A DNA stretch of 61,355 nucleotides, taken from NCBI GenBank assembly GCA_947567625.1, contig CANONN010000017.1, positions 1 through 61,355 of the forward strand, written 5' to 3'. The position numbers and the translations under genes are program-made. The notes beneath the pieces were generated by a model. It saw nothing but the letters and a program-made list of their open reading frames with translations, ran no database searches and was not told the DNA's origin. Within the stretch, counting starts at the first letter, position 1, and each line of letters begins with the position of its first letter. Positions 53,043 through 61,355 of this stretch are shown here, piece by piece. Source of the stretch: an uncultured Roseburia sp. GTDB taxonomy: Bacteria; Bacillota; Clostridia; Lachnospirales; Lachnospiraceae.

Positions 53043-55175
53043 ATGATAACATCTGGATTATTTATTCTGGCTTTTGCGGCATTGCTTTCGGGCATCATCT
53101 GGTGCCCGAAAGCGGAATGCAAAATGAACGGCGTCAGTATGGCGGTCATGGGAACGATGGCCATCTTTTGTTATCAGGCGTTTTGCGCTCTGGTTTATGC
53201 GAAGGTCGGGATACAGGTCAATATAGAGACAACGACGGCGTCCATGTTTGCGGCTGCCGCGCTCCTGTGGGGTTATACCGCCAGAAAGAGGCGTGTGCAG
53301 AGGGTGGCATTGCGCCCGGCGGACGTTTTGTGTCTGGCGCTGCTGGCGGTGCTGGTCGGATGGATGTCGCTGCATATGTTTACGCCCGAGCTTAGGCTTT
53401 GTTATCCAAACAGCGATCCGGCCATTCATTTTCGGGATGCGATGCGCACGGTGAGAGGCAAAGAGTTGGGCAGTTTTTATTTTTCTTCCTTTATCAATGC
53501 CATGTTTATCGAGCTGTTTGCACCGTTTATAGCGGTGACCAGCTACTACAAGGCGTTTATTCTGGGCGATATCTTTATGCATCTGCTGGAGATCTGGATG
53601 TTTTATGTTCTGGCGGTTACCGTGAGCAACCGCAGGGTCTGCCGCGTCTTTGCGCCTGTTTTCGCGGCTGGGTACTTTATGGGCTATCCCGCTTACAGTT
53701 ACATGACGGGAGGCTTTGTCACATGGAGCACCGGCGTCATGGTTTTTATGTTTTTGATTTACGCGCTGCTGTTGTTCGAGCGTTTTCCCGGACAGAGATG
53801 GTGCAGCGGGGCTTTGCTGGCTTTGGGGCTCTACGCGAATCTCTGCTGTAACAGGCTGTTTGTCCCCGTCAACAGCGCGGCCCTGTTTGTGGCGCTGTTT
53901 GTGCTGGTCTGCCAGATGAAATTGCAGGGGCAGATTTCCGGAAAATATTTTGCCATATTTCTGGGGGTTGTCGCTGTGGGGAGCCTGGCTGCCGCTGTCT
54001 TTTTCTTTGGCCACTGGGGCTCGGTGGCGCATATGCTGGAATACGTGCAGACCGTGGGAGGCACGTACCGCTCCATGTATGTGGACCTGGTATTTTTTGT
54101 GCCGGCCTTTATCTTTGTGTTTTACGAGGCTTTTTTTCGGCGCGGCCGCTCGAAAATGCTGCTGGTGCTGTCGCTTTGTATGCTGGTTGTCACCATAGCG
54201 ATGTATGTGCTCTGGTATAATTATCTGATGTCCACATACTACTATTACAAGATTTACTATAACCTCTGGCTGCTGGGGTGGCTGTTGGCAATGATGGCGC
54301 TCGATATCATGGCCGAAAAAAAGCAGCTGCCGGCGTTTGCCTCTTATTTTGGCCTGGTGGCCGGCCTGGCGGCGATTACGCTGTCCAATTATGACGTGAA
54401 GATGTGGAATCACAATGTCGATTACAACTATGCCTTTGTGCCCAAAAATGTCTTTTATCTCTACCGTTTAAATGCGGACAGCCTGATGACCGATTATGCG
54501 GACTATGAGATATCGCCGCAGATCATGGATGTGTTTGCGCGCGGTGTTGCGGAGCAGGAGAAGGTGGTGATTCTCTCGGACAACGATGTGTACCGGTATT
54601 GGTACAACGCGATGACCATACAGCGCACCTATTCTACGACGAAATACGAGCTTCCCACGCTGCTCAAAAAACTGGATAAAAAGAAAGTGACAAGGCTGCT
54701 GCTGTGCAAGGACGACAATTTTTATCAGCAGTATCAGGATTATTTTGCCCTGTGCCCGGTGATCTACGAAAACGGGGACGCGCTGATCGTCGGCTGTCCG
54801 GGAAAAACCTGGAAAGATGTTGCAAAGTCGGAAAGATATGATAAGAAAAAGCTGAAATTATACCGCTATGTGAAAAAGCATCTGCAGGAGGAACGGGTGG
54901 TTCTGATGGCGGACCGCACTGCCATGGCGGATTATATGGCGTACAGCCGGAAAACCAAAAAGAAGTGCTCCGACTGCTATACATGGAAATTTGACGCCAA
55001 GGGAAACCTTGACAATTTAAACAATCTTGGCATCCGTTACGTTGTGCTATTGTACGACGACGAATACTATCAGCAGAATCAGTACTATTTTGATTCGCAG
55101 GAGACGGTTTTTGAAAATGCTGCCGGCAAAGTGGTGCGCTGTCTGGGCGATTACTGGAGCACACAGTACCGGTAA
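53043..55175 (+). CDS. Large membrane protein, possible glycosyltransferase, unknown family
   Basis: The 710 residues have roughly a dozen hydrophobic segments within residues 1-455 and a soluble C-terminal domain (~460-710) containing two DDNFYQQYQDYF / DDEYYQQNQYYF-like repeats. An acidic first loop YPNSDPAIHFRDAMR after helix 4 is in the position where GT-C enzymes have their catalytic Asp; that assignment is speculative. Similar in layout to the split membrane protein at 34759. It is 23 bases downstream of the PPC gene and followed by an initiating transferase. Confidence 0.65.
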   Translation: MITSGLFILAFAALLSGIIWCPKAECKMNGVSMAVMGTMAIFCYQAFCALVYAKVGIQVNIETTTASMFAAAALLWGYTARKRRVQRVALRPADVLCLALLAVLVGWMSLHMFTPELRLCYPNSDPAIHFRDAMRTVRGKELGSFYFSSFINAMFIELFAPFIAVTSYYKAFILGDIFMHLLEIWMFYVLAVTVSNRRVCRVFAPVFAAGYFMGYPAYSYMTGGFVTWSTGVMVFMFLIYALLLFERFPGQRWCSGALLALGLYANLCCNRLFVPVNSAALFVALFVLVCQMKLQGQISGKYFAIFLGVVAVGSLAAAVFFFGHWGSVAHMLEYVQTVGGTYRSMYVDLVFFVPAFIFVFYEAFFRRGRSKMLLVLSLCMLVVTIAMYVLWYNYLMSTYYYYKIYYNLWLLGWLLAMMALDIMAEKKQLPAFASYFGLVAGLAAITLSNYDVKMWNHNVDYNYAFVPKNVFYLYRLNADSLMTDYADYEISPQIMDVFARGVAEQEKVVILSDNDVYRYWYNAMTIQRTYSTTKYELPTLLKKLDKKKVTRLLLCKDDNFYQQYQDYFALCPVIYENGDALIVGCPGKTWKDVAKSERYDKKKLKLYRYVKKHLQEERVVLMADRTAMADYMAYSRKTKKKCSDCYTWKFDAKGNLDNLNNLGIRYVVLLYDDEYYQQNQYYFDSQETVFENAAGKVVRCLGDYWSTQYR

Positions 55176-55250
55176 AGATTGTGACAAAAGAACAAATGAG
55201 AGACGAAGGAACCAAGCTGTTACGTTTTATCAAAAGATACAAGGAGTGAT

Positions 55251-56612
55251 GTGCCGTTGCGAAGAAGAGACAAATATAAACATCTGTTAAATGGTATGGC
55301 AAATTTGCTGCTGCTGCTGTTCCAGACGCTGATGTTCGCCTATATCTGGTATGAAGTATATGTTCCGACCTTAAACAAGACGTTTTTCCGTCGCGGAAAC
55401 TGGGCGGTCATCGGTATCTATATCCTGTTTGTGTTCTTTTTTACAAACTTTTTCGGCGGTTATCGAATCGGTTATCTGCGGATTACGGATATCTGCCTCT
55501 CGCAGATTCTGGGGATTATTTGCGCCAATTTCGTTGCCTATTTTGAGATGTGTCTGGTATCGCGCAATTATCTGAAGGTATGGCCGCTGTTGATACTCAC
55601 GCTCGTCGAAGCGCTGGTGATCATCCCCTTTGTCTATCTGGTCCGCTATATCTATGTGCGCCTTTATCCGCCGCGCAGGATGATTGTCGTGTACGGAAAG
55701 TATTCGCCCAATGATCTGATTGCAAAGATCAATACCAGAAAGGACAAGTATAATGTCTGCGCGTCGGTCAGTTACCAGATCGGCTATCAGAAGCTCTATC
55801 CGCTGTTACAGGAGTACAATTCCGTCCTCTTAAACGATCTTCCGGCGGCGGCGAGGAACCAGATCATGAAATATTGCTATCAGGAGTCCATCCGCGTGTA
55901 TGTGACGCCGAAGATTTCCGATGTGATTCTGTGCGGCGCCGAGGATATCCATCTGTTTGACACGCCGCTTCTGCTGGCGAGAAACCAGGGGCTTACGGTG
56001 GAACAGCGTTTCCTAAAGCGGTCGATGGACATTGTCATTTCCGGTCTTATGCTGCTGTTGCTGTCGCCGTTTATGCTGCTTACGGCGCTGGCGATCAAGC
56101 TCTATGACAGGGGGCCGGTATTCTATAAACAGGAACGGCTGACCAGAGACGGAGAGATCTTTGAGATGATTAAGTTCCGCAGTATGGCGACCAATTCCGA
56201 GACGGCCGGAGCGCGCCTCGCGGCAAAAAACGACGACCGGGTGACGCCGGTGGGCAAATTGATACGGCGCATCCATTTCGATGAAATACCGCAGCTGCTG
56301 AATATATTAAAAGGCGATATGTCGATCGTGGGGCCACGGCCGGAGCGCCAGGAGATCGCGGACAAATACACAAAGAAAATACCGGAATTTGTGCTCCGGC
56401 TCAAAGTCAAGGCCGGGCTTACGGGCTATGCGCAGGTATATGGCAAATACAATACCACGCCCTACGACAAAGTGAAGCTGGACATTACCTATATCGAGAA
56501 TTATTCTCTCTGGCTCGATTTTAAGCTGCTGCTTATGACTGTGAAAGTGATCTTCCAGAAAGAGAATACGGAAGGAATTGACGTGGACAGGAAAACGGCG
56601 CTCAAAGAATAG
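55251..56612 (+). CDS. Polyprenyl-phosphate sugar-1-phosphate transferase (initiating), second copy
   Basis: 453 residues from the GTG at 55251 (AAGGAG 4-5 bases upstream; TTG 55257 alternative). N-terminal helices, a cytoplasmic ~150-residue domain, a membrane helix after KRSMDIVISGLMLLLLSPFMLLTALAIKL, and the catalytic part DRGPVFYKQERLTRDGEIFEMIKFRSM, IHFDEIPQLLNILKGDMSIVGPRPERQE, KAGLTGYAQVYGKYN. It resembles the first copy at 31711 only in the catalytic domain, so they are not a recent duplication. Two initiating enzymes imply two separate polymers. Confidence 0.93.
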   Translation: MPLRRRDKYKHLLNGMANLLLLLFQTLMFAYIWYEVYVPTLNKTFFRRGNWAVIGIYILFVFFFTNFFGGYRIGYLRITDICLSQILGIICANFVAYFEMCLVSRNYLKVWPLLILTLVEALVIIPFVYLVRYIYVRLYPPRRMIVVYGKYSPNDLIAKINTRKDKYNVCASVSYQIGYQKLYPLLQEYNSVLLNDLPAAARNQIMKYCYQESIRVYVTPKISDVILCGAEDIHLFDTPLLLARNQGLTVEQRFLKRSMDIVISGLMLLLLSPFMLLTALAIKLYDRGPVFYKQERLTRDGEIFEMIKFRSMATNSETAGARLAAKNDDRVTPVGKLIRRIHFDEIPQLLNILKGDMSIVGPRPERQEIADKYTKKIPEFVLRLKVKAGLTGYAQVYGKYNTTPYDKVKLDITYIENYSLWLDFKLLLMTVKVIFQKENTEGIDVDRKTALKE

Positions 56613-56627
56613 AAAGGCAGGGGGCAA

Positions 56628-57377
56628 TTGGTTTCGATTATTACGCCGGCATATAATTGTGAAGCTTACATCGAAGAAACAATAAAAACCGTTTTAGACC
56701 AGACCTATACGGACTGGGAACATATTATTGTCGACGACGCTTCGACGGACAGTACTGCTGATCTTATCAGCCGCTACGCGGACGCGGACGCGAGAATACG
56801 TTTAATCCGCCTGACGGAAAACAAAGGCGTGGCCAATGCAAGAAATGTTGCGCTTGACCTTGCGCAGGGGGATTACATCGCGTTTCTGGACAGTGACGAT
56901 AAGTGGAAGCCGGGAAAACTCGAGCGCCATCTAAAGTTTATGCGGCGGCGGCAAGTAAATTTTTCTTATACCCCGTATGACGTCATCGACGCGAAAGGAA
57001 CTTATATCAAAGAGATCGTGCCAAAAAGGAAAGAGGTATCCTACCGCCAGCTATTGCAAACCAATGTGATGGCCTGCTGTACGATTATCGTAAAGCGCGA
57101 GCTCCTTCTGGGCGAACGTATGCCGTCCATCGGCCATGAGGACTATGCGATGTGGCTCAACGTGCTGCGGCATACCGGAGAGAAGGCGGTATGTTTTCCC
57201 GAAAACCTGTCCGTTTACCGCAAGCTGTCAGATTCCGTCAGCGCCAACAAATGGAAGACGATCGGCTGGAATTATCATATCTATCACAGCCATCAGGGCT
57301 TGGGTGTGCTGCAAAGCTGTTATTATCTGATGAATTTTATTGTGCGAACTGGAGTAAAATATCTGATAAGAAAATGA
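56628..57377 (+). CDS. Glycosyltransferase family 2
   Basis: The 249 residues start at a TTG and read MVSIITPAYNCEAYIEETIKTVL. HIIVDDASTDSTADLI, NKGVANARNVALDLAQGDYIAFLDSDDKWKPGKL (DSDD) and GHEDYAMWLNVLR place it in the WcaA-like GT2 group. GGGGGC precedes the start. It is immediately downstream of the second initiating transferase and may add the second sugar of that unit. Confidence 0.93.
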   Translation: MVSIITPAYNCEAYIEETIKTVLDQTYTDWEHIIVDDASTDSTADLISRYADADARIRLIRLTENKGVANARNVALDLAQGDYIAFLDSDDKWKPGKLERHLKFMRRRQVNFSYTPYDVIDAKGTYIKEIVPKRKEVSYRQLLQTNVMACCTIIVKRELLLGERMPSIGHEDYAMWLNVLRHTGEKAVCFPENLSVYRKLSDSVSANKWKTIGWNYHIYHSHQGLGVLQSCYYLMNFIVRTGVKYLIRK

Positions 57378-57388
57378 AAAGACGTTTT

Positions 57389-57417
57389 TTGACAAATGAT
57401 CAGAGATGGGATATAAT
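57389..57417 (+). promoter_or_regulatory. Consensus sigmaA promoter for the licD operon
   Basis: Exact TTGACA (57389-57394), a 17-base spacer and exact TATAAT (57412-57417), 34 bases before the licD start at 57451. One of the best promoters in the window; it would drive licD and the transferase and exporter genes after it. Confidence 0.85.
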
Positions 57418-57450
57418 AATTTGAGCTTTTGGGTGTAGGGGGAAATGACA

Positions 57451-58245
57451 ATGTGTCCCAGTTTAAAAGAGCTTCAAAATAGCCTGCTTGAAATGTATCA
57501 GAGTTTTTATGATGTGATGGAGCAGGAAGGGCTGGATGTCTTTTTGGTCGGAGGCTCCGCGCTCGGCGCCATCCGGCACCGGGGATTTATCCCGTGGGAT
57601 GATGACATGGACGCGGCGATGCTGCGGGCGGACTTTGAAAAGATGGAGCGGCTCCTGGCGGCACGCGGCGGAAGGATTGGCGTTTACCGGTATCTTCCGG
57701 CAGAAAATGAAATCCATCCCGATGCGCCGGTCGGCCATCTCTACGATACGCGCATGGTGGAGAAACGGGGCTATGCCCTCTCGCCAAAGATTGACATTCA
57801 TCCGCTCGACGGCGTGCCTGGGCGTGGCCTGATGCGAAAAATGCAAAATGTCATTTCCAAAGTATATTATCTGTTTGCCTATAACCATCCGACCAAAAAC
57901 AAAGGGAAAGTCATGAAGATGATCACGCGCCTGATACTTGCCGTTACGCCAAAGAGGCTCAGGCTGGCATATGTCAGAAGCGGCAAACGGTTTATCACCC
58001 GCTGGAACCGGGCGGATATGACGCATGTTTGCAGTCTGTACGGGGAAGCGGGATACACGAGAGAAACCCTTCCCTGCGAGATGGTGCTGCCGGCGAGGCG
58101 CGTTCCGTTTGAGGACAGGGAGTTTAAGACTTTTGCGGATGTCGAGGGGTATCTCGCAAGAAGATACGGGGACTATATGACGCTGCCGCCGGCAAGCGAA
58201 CGGCGCCCTGTGCACGGCATTGCGGATGTGGAAGAGACATGTTAA
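57451..58245 (+). CDS. LicD-family phosphotransferase
   Basis: About 264 residues from ATG 57451 (GGGGG 7-8 bases upstream; ATG 57445 alternative). The LicD core VFLVGGSALGAIRHRGFIPWDDDMDAAM has the NTase GG-S and the D-x-D metal site. IDIHPLDGVPG and the end YGDYMTLPPASERRP are typical. Members transfer phosphocholine or other phospho-substituents to surface glycans and teichoic acids. It overlaps the next gene by 7 bases. No choline uptake gene (licA-C) is seen nearby, so the head group is uncertain. Confidence 0.92.
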   Translation: MCPSLKELQNSLLEMYQSFYDVMEQEGLDVFLVGGSALGAIRHRGFIPWDDDMDAAMLRADFEKMERLLAARGGRIGVYRYLPAENEIHPDAPVGHLYDTRMVEKRGYALSPKIDIHPLDGVPGRGLMRKMQNVISKVYYLFAYNHPTKNKGKVMKMITRLILAVTPKRLRLAYVRSGKRFITRWNRADMTHVCSLYGEAGYTRETLPCEMVLPARRVPFEDREFKTFADVEGYLARRYGDYMTLPPASERRPVHGIADVEETC

Positions 58246-59510
58246 AACAGATCAAGGATTTAGGCAAACGTTTTATTGATTATACCATTGAGCGTGACAG
58301 GAGGATATACCGGCTTAGGCATACGCCGTTTTGCCTGCGCATATCACTGGTGAGAAGATTTGAAAAACGATACGGGGCGCTGCCCGTCTGTCCCCGCAAA
58401 GTAGTGATCGACAATTATATGGGAAACGGCTACGGCTGCAACGGCAAATATGTGACAGAGCGACTGCTTTCCCGCCGGGCGGATTTGGATATTGTCTGGG
58501 TGGTAAGGGAGAAAGAAGCGATGTGGGAGCAGTTTCCGCCGGGCGTGCGGCTTGTGGAATACGACACCAAAGAGGCGCTCTATGAGTACGCTACCGCGGC
58601 GGTTTGGCTCTGCAATTATCATCTGGTGAAATATTTAAACCGTGGATTACAGAAAAAAGAGGGACAGGCTTATATTCAGATGTGGCATGGTTCCTTTGGC
58701 ATAAAGAAAATAGAGCAGGATTGCGGGATATTGACAGAGATGAAAAGCTGGAATTATCTGGCGCAGAAAAATGCCGCCCTCACGGATTATTGGATATCCA
58801 ACAGCCGGTTCGAGACGGAAATTTACCGCAGCGCATTCTGGGGGGCCGGCGAGATCTTAGAGTACGGCCATCCGCGCAACGATATCTTTTTTTGCGCGGA
58901 TAAAGAAGACCTGCGCCGCGGCACGAAAGAGGCGCTTGCCCTGAAAGCGGAGGCACGTGTCGTGCTCTATGTACCCACGTTCCGCGAGCGGGGCGCATCT
59001 TCTGCGGGGAAGCTCCCTGTCGGTGAATTGCTGCATGCACTGCAGGAAAAGTGGGGGTATGATTACCGTTTTGTGGTGCGCTTCCATCCCAGGATGGCGC
59101 AAAACGAGCGAGCTTCTTTGTTAGAGAAGTGGCAGGATGTTCCGGTGACCGACGCCACTGGCTATCCCGATATACAGGAGCTTCTACTGTGTGCAGATCT
59201 TGTGATAACCGATTATTCCAGCTGTATTTTTGATTTTATGCTCACCGGCAGGCCGGGTTTTTTGTTTGTGCCGGACCGGGATTCCTACGGCGAGGAACGG
59301 GGGTTTTATTATCCACTTGAGCAGGCGCCGTTTCCGGTGGCCCAGACAAAAGAGGCGTTGATCGAACAGATCAGATGTTTCGATACAGACCTCTATCAAA
59401 AGAGCGTTGCGGCGTTTCTAAAGCAAAAGGGTTCCAAAGAGGACGGTCAGGCGTCGGAGCGCGTAGCGCGGCTGGTGCAGGAACTGTGCGGGAAGGTCAT
59501 TGAGGATTGA
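58239..59510 (+). CDS. CDP-glycerol glycerophosphotransferase family protein
   Basis: The 423 residues have an N-terminal ~50 basic residues that may bind the membrane and a GT-B-like TagB/TagF core: VVIDNYMGNGYGCNGKYVTERLL, YIQMWHGSFGIKKIEQDC (catalytic His), WNYLAQKNAALTDYWISNS, GHPRNDIFF, VLYVPTFRERG, VRFHPRMAQNE and DLVITDYSSCIFDFMLTGRPG. It probably adds or polymerises glycerol phosphate (or a related alditol phosphate) from a CDP-linked donor, making this block teichoic-acid-like. No CDP-glycerol synthase gene is visible here. Confidence 0.92.
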   Translation: MLKQIKDLGKRFIDYTIERDRRIYRLRHTPFCLRISLVRRFEKRYGALPVCPRKVVIDNYMGNGYGCNGKYVTERLLSRRADLDIVWVVREKEAMWEQFPPGVRLVEYDTKEALYEYATAAVWLCNYHLVKYLNRGLQKKEGQAYIQMWHGSFGIKKIEQDCGILTEMKSWNYLAQKNAALTDYWISNSRFETEIYRSAFWGAGEILEYGHPRNDIFFCADKEDLRRGTKEALALKAEARVVLYVPTFRERGASSAGKLPVGELLHALQEKWGYDYRFVVRFHPRMAQNERASLLEKWQDVPVTDATGYPDIQELLLCADLVITDYSSCIFDFMLTGRPGFLFVPDRDSYGEERGFYYPLEQAPFPVAQTKEALIEQIRCFDTDLYQKSVAAFLKQKGSKEDGQASERVARLVQELCGKVIED

Positions 59511-59511
59511 T

Positions 59512-60300
59512 ATGTTTGTGAAATTAAAAAAGTCGTGTAAACAATTTGTAAAGAGCAGAAATTTGTTGCAGGAGCTGGTGGTGAAAGGCGTGCGGCTGAA
59601 ATACCGGAGATCCTACCTTGGCATCATCTGGTCGCTGCTCGAGCCGATTTTGATGACGATCGTACTCACGATCGTATTCGGGACGCTGTTGGGCAAAAAA
59701 GACCCTACGTTTCCGCTCTATATTCTGTGCGGCCGCCTTTTGTATTCGTTTTTTTCTTCCGCGACTAAGGGAGCCGCGAAAGCGGTGCGCATGCATGCGG
59801 GGATGATTCGCAAGGTGTATGTGCCCAAATATATGTACCCGCTGTCGAGCGTGCTCTCCAATTATGTGATCTTTCTAATTTCACTGGTGGTGATCGTGCC
59901 GCTGTGTATCTACTGCCATGTCGTTCCGACATGGCGTATTGTGCTTGTGGTGGTTCCGCTGTTTGAAATATTTCTTATGGCTTACGGCGTGGGGATGATT
60001 CTCGCGACGATCGATGTGTTCTTCCGCGATATCGAGTATTTGTGGGATGTGTGCCTGATGCTCATCATGTATACGAGCGCCATTTTTTACGACGCAAACA
60101 AGCTTTTAGGCGGAGCGGCCGGGTGGCTGTTGCGCATCAATCCGGTGTACGGCCTGATTGCCAATTTCAGGAACTGTGTCTACGGCCGGCCGTTGGATTT
60201 GAATCTGCTGGCCTACGGTTTTGTGTTCAGTATCGTGGTGCTGATCGTGGGGCACTTTATGTTTTATCGCAGACAGGATGAGTTTATACTCTATTTATAG
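59512..60300 (+). CDS. ABC-2 type permease (TagG/Wzm-like), second exporter
   Basis: 262 residues from the ATG at 59512 (GAGG 7 bases upstream; a TTG at 59500 is in frame). N-terminal segment RNLLQELVVKGVRLKYRRSYLGIIWSLLEPILMTIVLTIVFG and FFRDIEYLWDVCLMLIMYTSAIFYDANKLL...RINPVYGLIANFRNCVYG follow the TagG/RfbA pattern, with six helices. It differs clearly from the 27429 permease. It is partnered with the ATPase that follows and sits next to the LicD and glycerol-phosphate enzymes. Confidence 0.92.
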   Translation: MFVKLKKSCKQFVKSRNLLQELVVKGVRLKYRRSYLGIIWSLLEPILMTIVLTIVFGTLLGKKDPTFPLYILCGRLLYSFFSSATKGAAKAVRMHAGMIRKVYVPKYMYPLSSVLSNYVIFLISLVVIVPLCIYCHVVPTWRIVLVVVPLFEIFLMAYGVGMILATIDVFFRDIEYLWDVCLMLIMYTSAIFYDANKLLGGAAGWLLRINPVYGLIANFRNCVYGRPLDLNLLAYGFVFSIVVLIVGHFMFYRRQDEFILYL

Positions 60301-60324
60301 GAATATGCCGCTGGAGGTATTGAC

Positions 60325-61355
60325 ATGGCAAAAAAGGCATTGGTGGTAGAACACTTGGGAATGAAGTTTAATTTGGGAAGGGAAAAGGCTGCGGGGGCGA
60401 GCGGGATTTTGGGCAGGCTCAAAAGCCGCCGTATGGGCGCGGATGAATTCTGGGCTCTGACGGACATCAGCTTTTCCCTGGACGCTGGGGACCGTCTCGG
60501 CATACTGGGATTAAACGGCGCCGGAAAGAGCACGCTCTTAAAGGCCATTGCGGGTGTGTTTAAGCCTACTTGCGGTTCGGTCAAACGCTACGGCAAGGTG
60601 GTGCCGCTGCTCGAGCTGGGAGCGGGGTTTGAAAAGCAGTATACCGGAAGGGAAAACATCTATCTGTACGGAGCGATGCTCGGATACAGCAGGGAATATA
60701 TCGACAAAAAATTTGATAAGATCGTGGAGTTTTCGGAACTCGGCAGGTTTATTGACGTGCCGATCGAGAATTATTCGTCCGGTATGCGCTCGCGGCTTGG
60801 GTTTTCAATCGCGACAGCCACCGAGCCGGAGATTTTGATCTTAGACGAGGTGTTGTCGGTCGGCGATGTGAAGTTTCGCAGAAAGAGTATGAGAAAAATA
60901 CAGAGCATGATGGGGGAGGGAACGACGGTTCTTTTTGTGTCACATTCCCTTCAGCAGGTGCGCAAGATCTGCAATAAAGCGATGATCTTAGAGGACGGGA
61001 AGCTGATTGCCATTGGGGATATGGATGAGATTGCGGCCCGGTATGAAAATATGTACAGTGTCATCAAGGACAAGGAGGAGCGCAAAGCAAAACGGCGGGC
61101 GAAAAAGATTGAGCGGCTGCAGCAGTTGCAGCAGGAATATGAAAAGTCCCTGCAATTGCAGCAGGAGATCGCGGCACGCGATCAGGCGTCAGATCAGCAG
61201 AATGACATGCAGAAAGTGCGTGTAGGGCAGGATGGAGTACCGATAAATCAGCAGGATGGCGTGCAGAAGGTGCCTGCAGTGCAGGATGGAGTACCGTCAG
61301 ATCAGCAGGATGGCGTGCAGAAGGTGCCTGCAGTGCAGGATGGAGTACCGTCAGA
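60325..61355 (+). CDS. ABC export ATPase (TagH/Wzt-like) with repeat tail, 3' end outside window
   Basis: Open to the window edge (343 complete codons visible). Walker A LGLNGAGKST (~67-76), signature YSSGMRSRLGFS, Walker B ILILDEVLS and VSHSLQQVRKICNKAM are the TagH/Wzt type. After residue ~245 a charged coiled-coil-like stretch (KDKEERKAKRRAKKIERLQQLQQEY) leads to a Gln/Asp/Val-rich tandem repeat. A true Wzt carbohydrate domain is not seen within the window but might follow. GGAGG lies 10 bases before the ATG. Confidence 0.92.
   Translation, partial: MAKKALVVEHLGMKFNLGREKAAGASGILGRLKSRRMGADEFWALTDISFSLDAGDRLGILGLNGAGKSTLLKAIAGVFKPTCGSVKRYGKVVPLLELGAGFEKQYTGRENIYLYGAMLGYSREYIDKKFDKIVEFSELGRFIDVPIENYSSGMRSRLGFSIATATEPEILILDEVLSVGDVKFRRKSMRKIQSMMGEGTTVLFVSHSLQQVRKICNKAMILEDGKLIAIGDMDEIAARYENMYSVIKDKEERKAKRRAKKIERLQQLQQEYEKSLQLQQEIAARDQASDQQNDMQKVRVGQDGVPINQQDGVQKVPAVQDGVPSDQQDGVQKVPAVQDGVPS
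61195..61355 (+). repeat. 54-bp tandem repeat in the exporter ATPase gene
   Basis: Unit 1 (61195-61248) is degenerate; unit 2 (61249-61302) and unit 3 (61303-61355, cut by the window) are identical over all 53 visible bases. Each encodes 18 residues, QQDGVQKVPAVQDGVPSD. More copies probably follow. Perfect identity points to recent slippage or unequal recombination. Confidence 0.93.

Noticed and set aside
53058-54413. A 451-residue open frame on the minus strand
   Set aside because: It lies wholly antisense to the 710-residue membrane protein, whose hydrophobic pattern, ribosome site and neighbours are convincing; the antisense product is a His/Gln/Arg-rich shadow.

Overview
The window looks like a chromosomal segment of a flagellated, Gram-positive Clostridia bacterium, most likely Lachnospiraceae. 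The reasons are AGGAGG-type ribosome binding sites with some GTG/TTG starts, an mbl-flhO-flhP-like flagellar block, comF next to yvyF, a cdaA-cdaR-glmM operon, and a very large surface-glycan locus. Most genes are of moderate GC. The pair at 350-2951 is plainly AT-rich and looks foreign.

Layout. 1-3243: a broken 5' piece of uvrB, then an AT-rich two-gene cassette (DUF1016/PDDEXK nuclease and P-loop ATPase), then a complete uvrB whose first ~270 bases are a second, diverged copy. 3244-8321: rest of uvrB, a decayed remnant, and uvrA. 8322-9265: a gene-poor interval with a terminator, a lipoprotein remnant, a 144-bp MITE-like element with target duplication, a structured leader and a promoter. 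9266-12576: Mbl/MreB, two FlgF/FlgG-type rod proteins, a FlgJ-like protein and a terminator. 12698-16372: recD2, comF, yvyF. 16456-22107: two membrane proteins, cdaA-cdaR-glmM (c-di-AMP and cell-wall precursor control) and ptsH. 

22117-61355 is almost entirely surface glycan. Block 1 (22117-33129) has the four rml genes for dTDP-rhamnose, a GtrII-like glucosyltransferase, an ABC exporter (Wzm/Wzt with a C-terminal glycan-recognition domain), a methyltransferase-kinase fusion resembling the O-antigen chain terminator WbdD, and an initiating phosphoglycosyltransferase. Block 2 (33495-51748) has a Wzz-like protein with a degenerate kinase domain, a membrane protein split by an in-frame TGA, a Wzy-like polymerase, seven glycosyltransferases, an epimerase, an ACP-FkbH-acyltransferase module predicted to make and transfer a glyceryl (or related acyl) group, a Wzx flippase and an acyltransferase-3 protein. 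Block 3 (51877-61355) has a secreted PPC/Fn3 protein, a large membrane protein, a second initiating transferase, a GT2, LicD, a CDP-glycerol transferase-like protein and a second ABC exporter whose ATPase ends in an exact 54-bp tandem repeat cut by the window edge. The locus thus codes for Wzx/Wzy-type assembly plus two ABC-type export routes.

Most interesting points: the uvrB-targeted cassette; the WbdD-like chain-terminator logic in a Gram-positive; the FkbH-ACP module; the stop codon splitting one gene; the pseudokinase Wzz; and a family of hairpin-dense intergenic repeats inside the glycan locus. No rRNA, tRNA, CRISPR array, integrase or transposase gene was recognised. All assignments are by eye from sequence; no database search was run.
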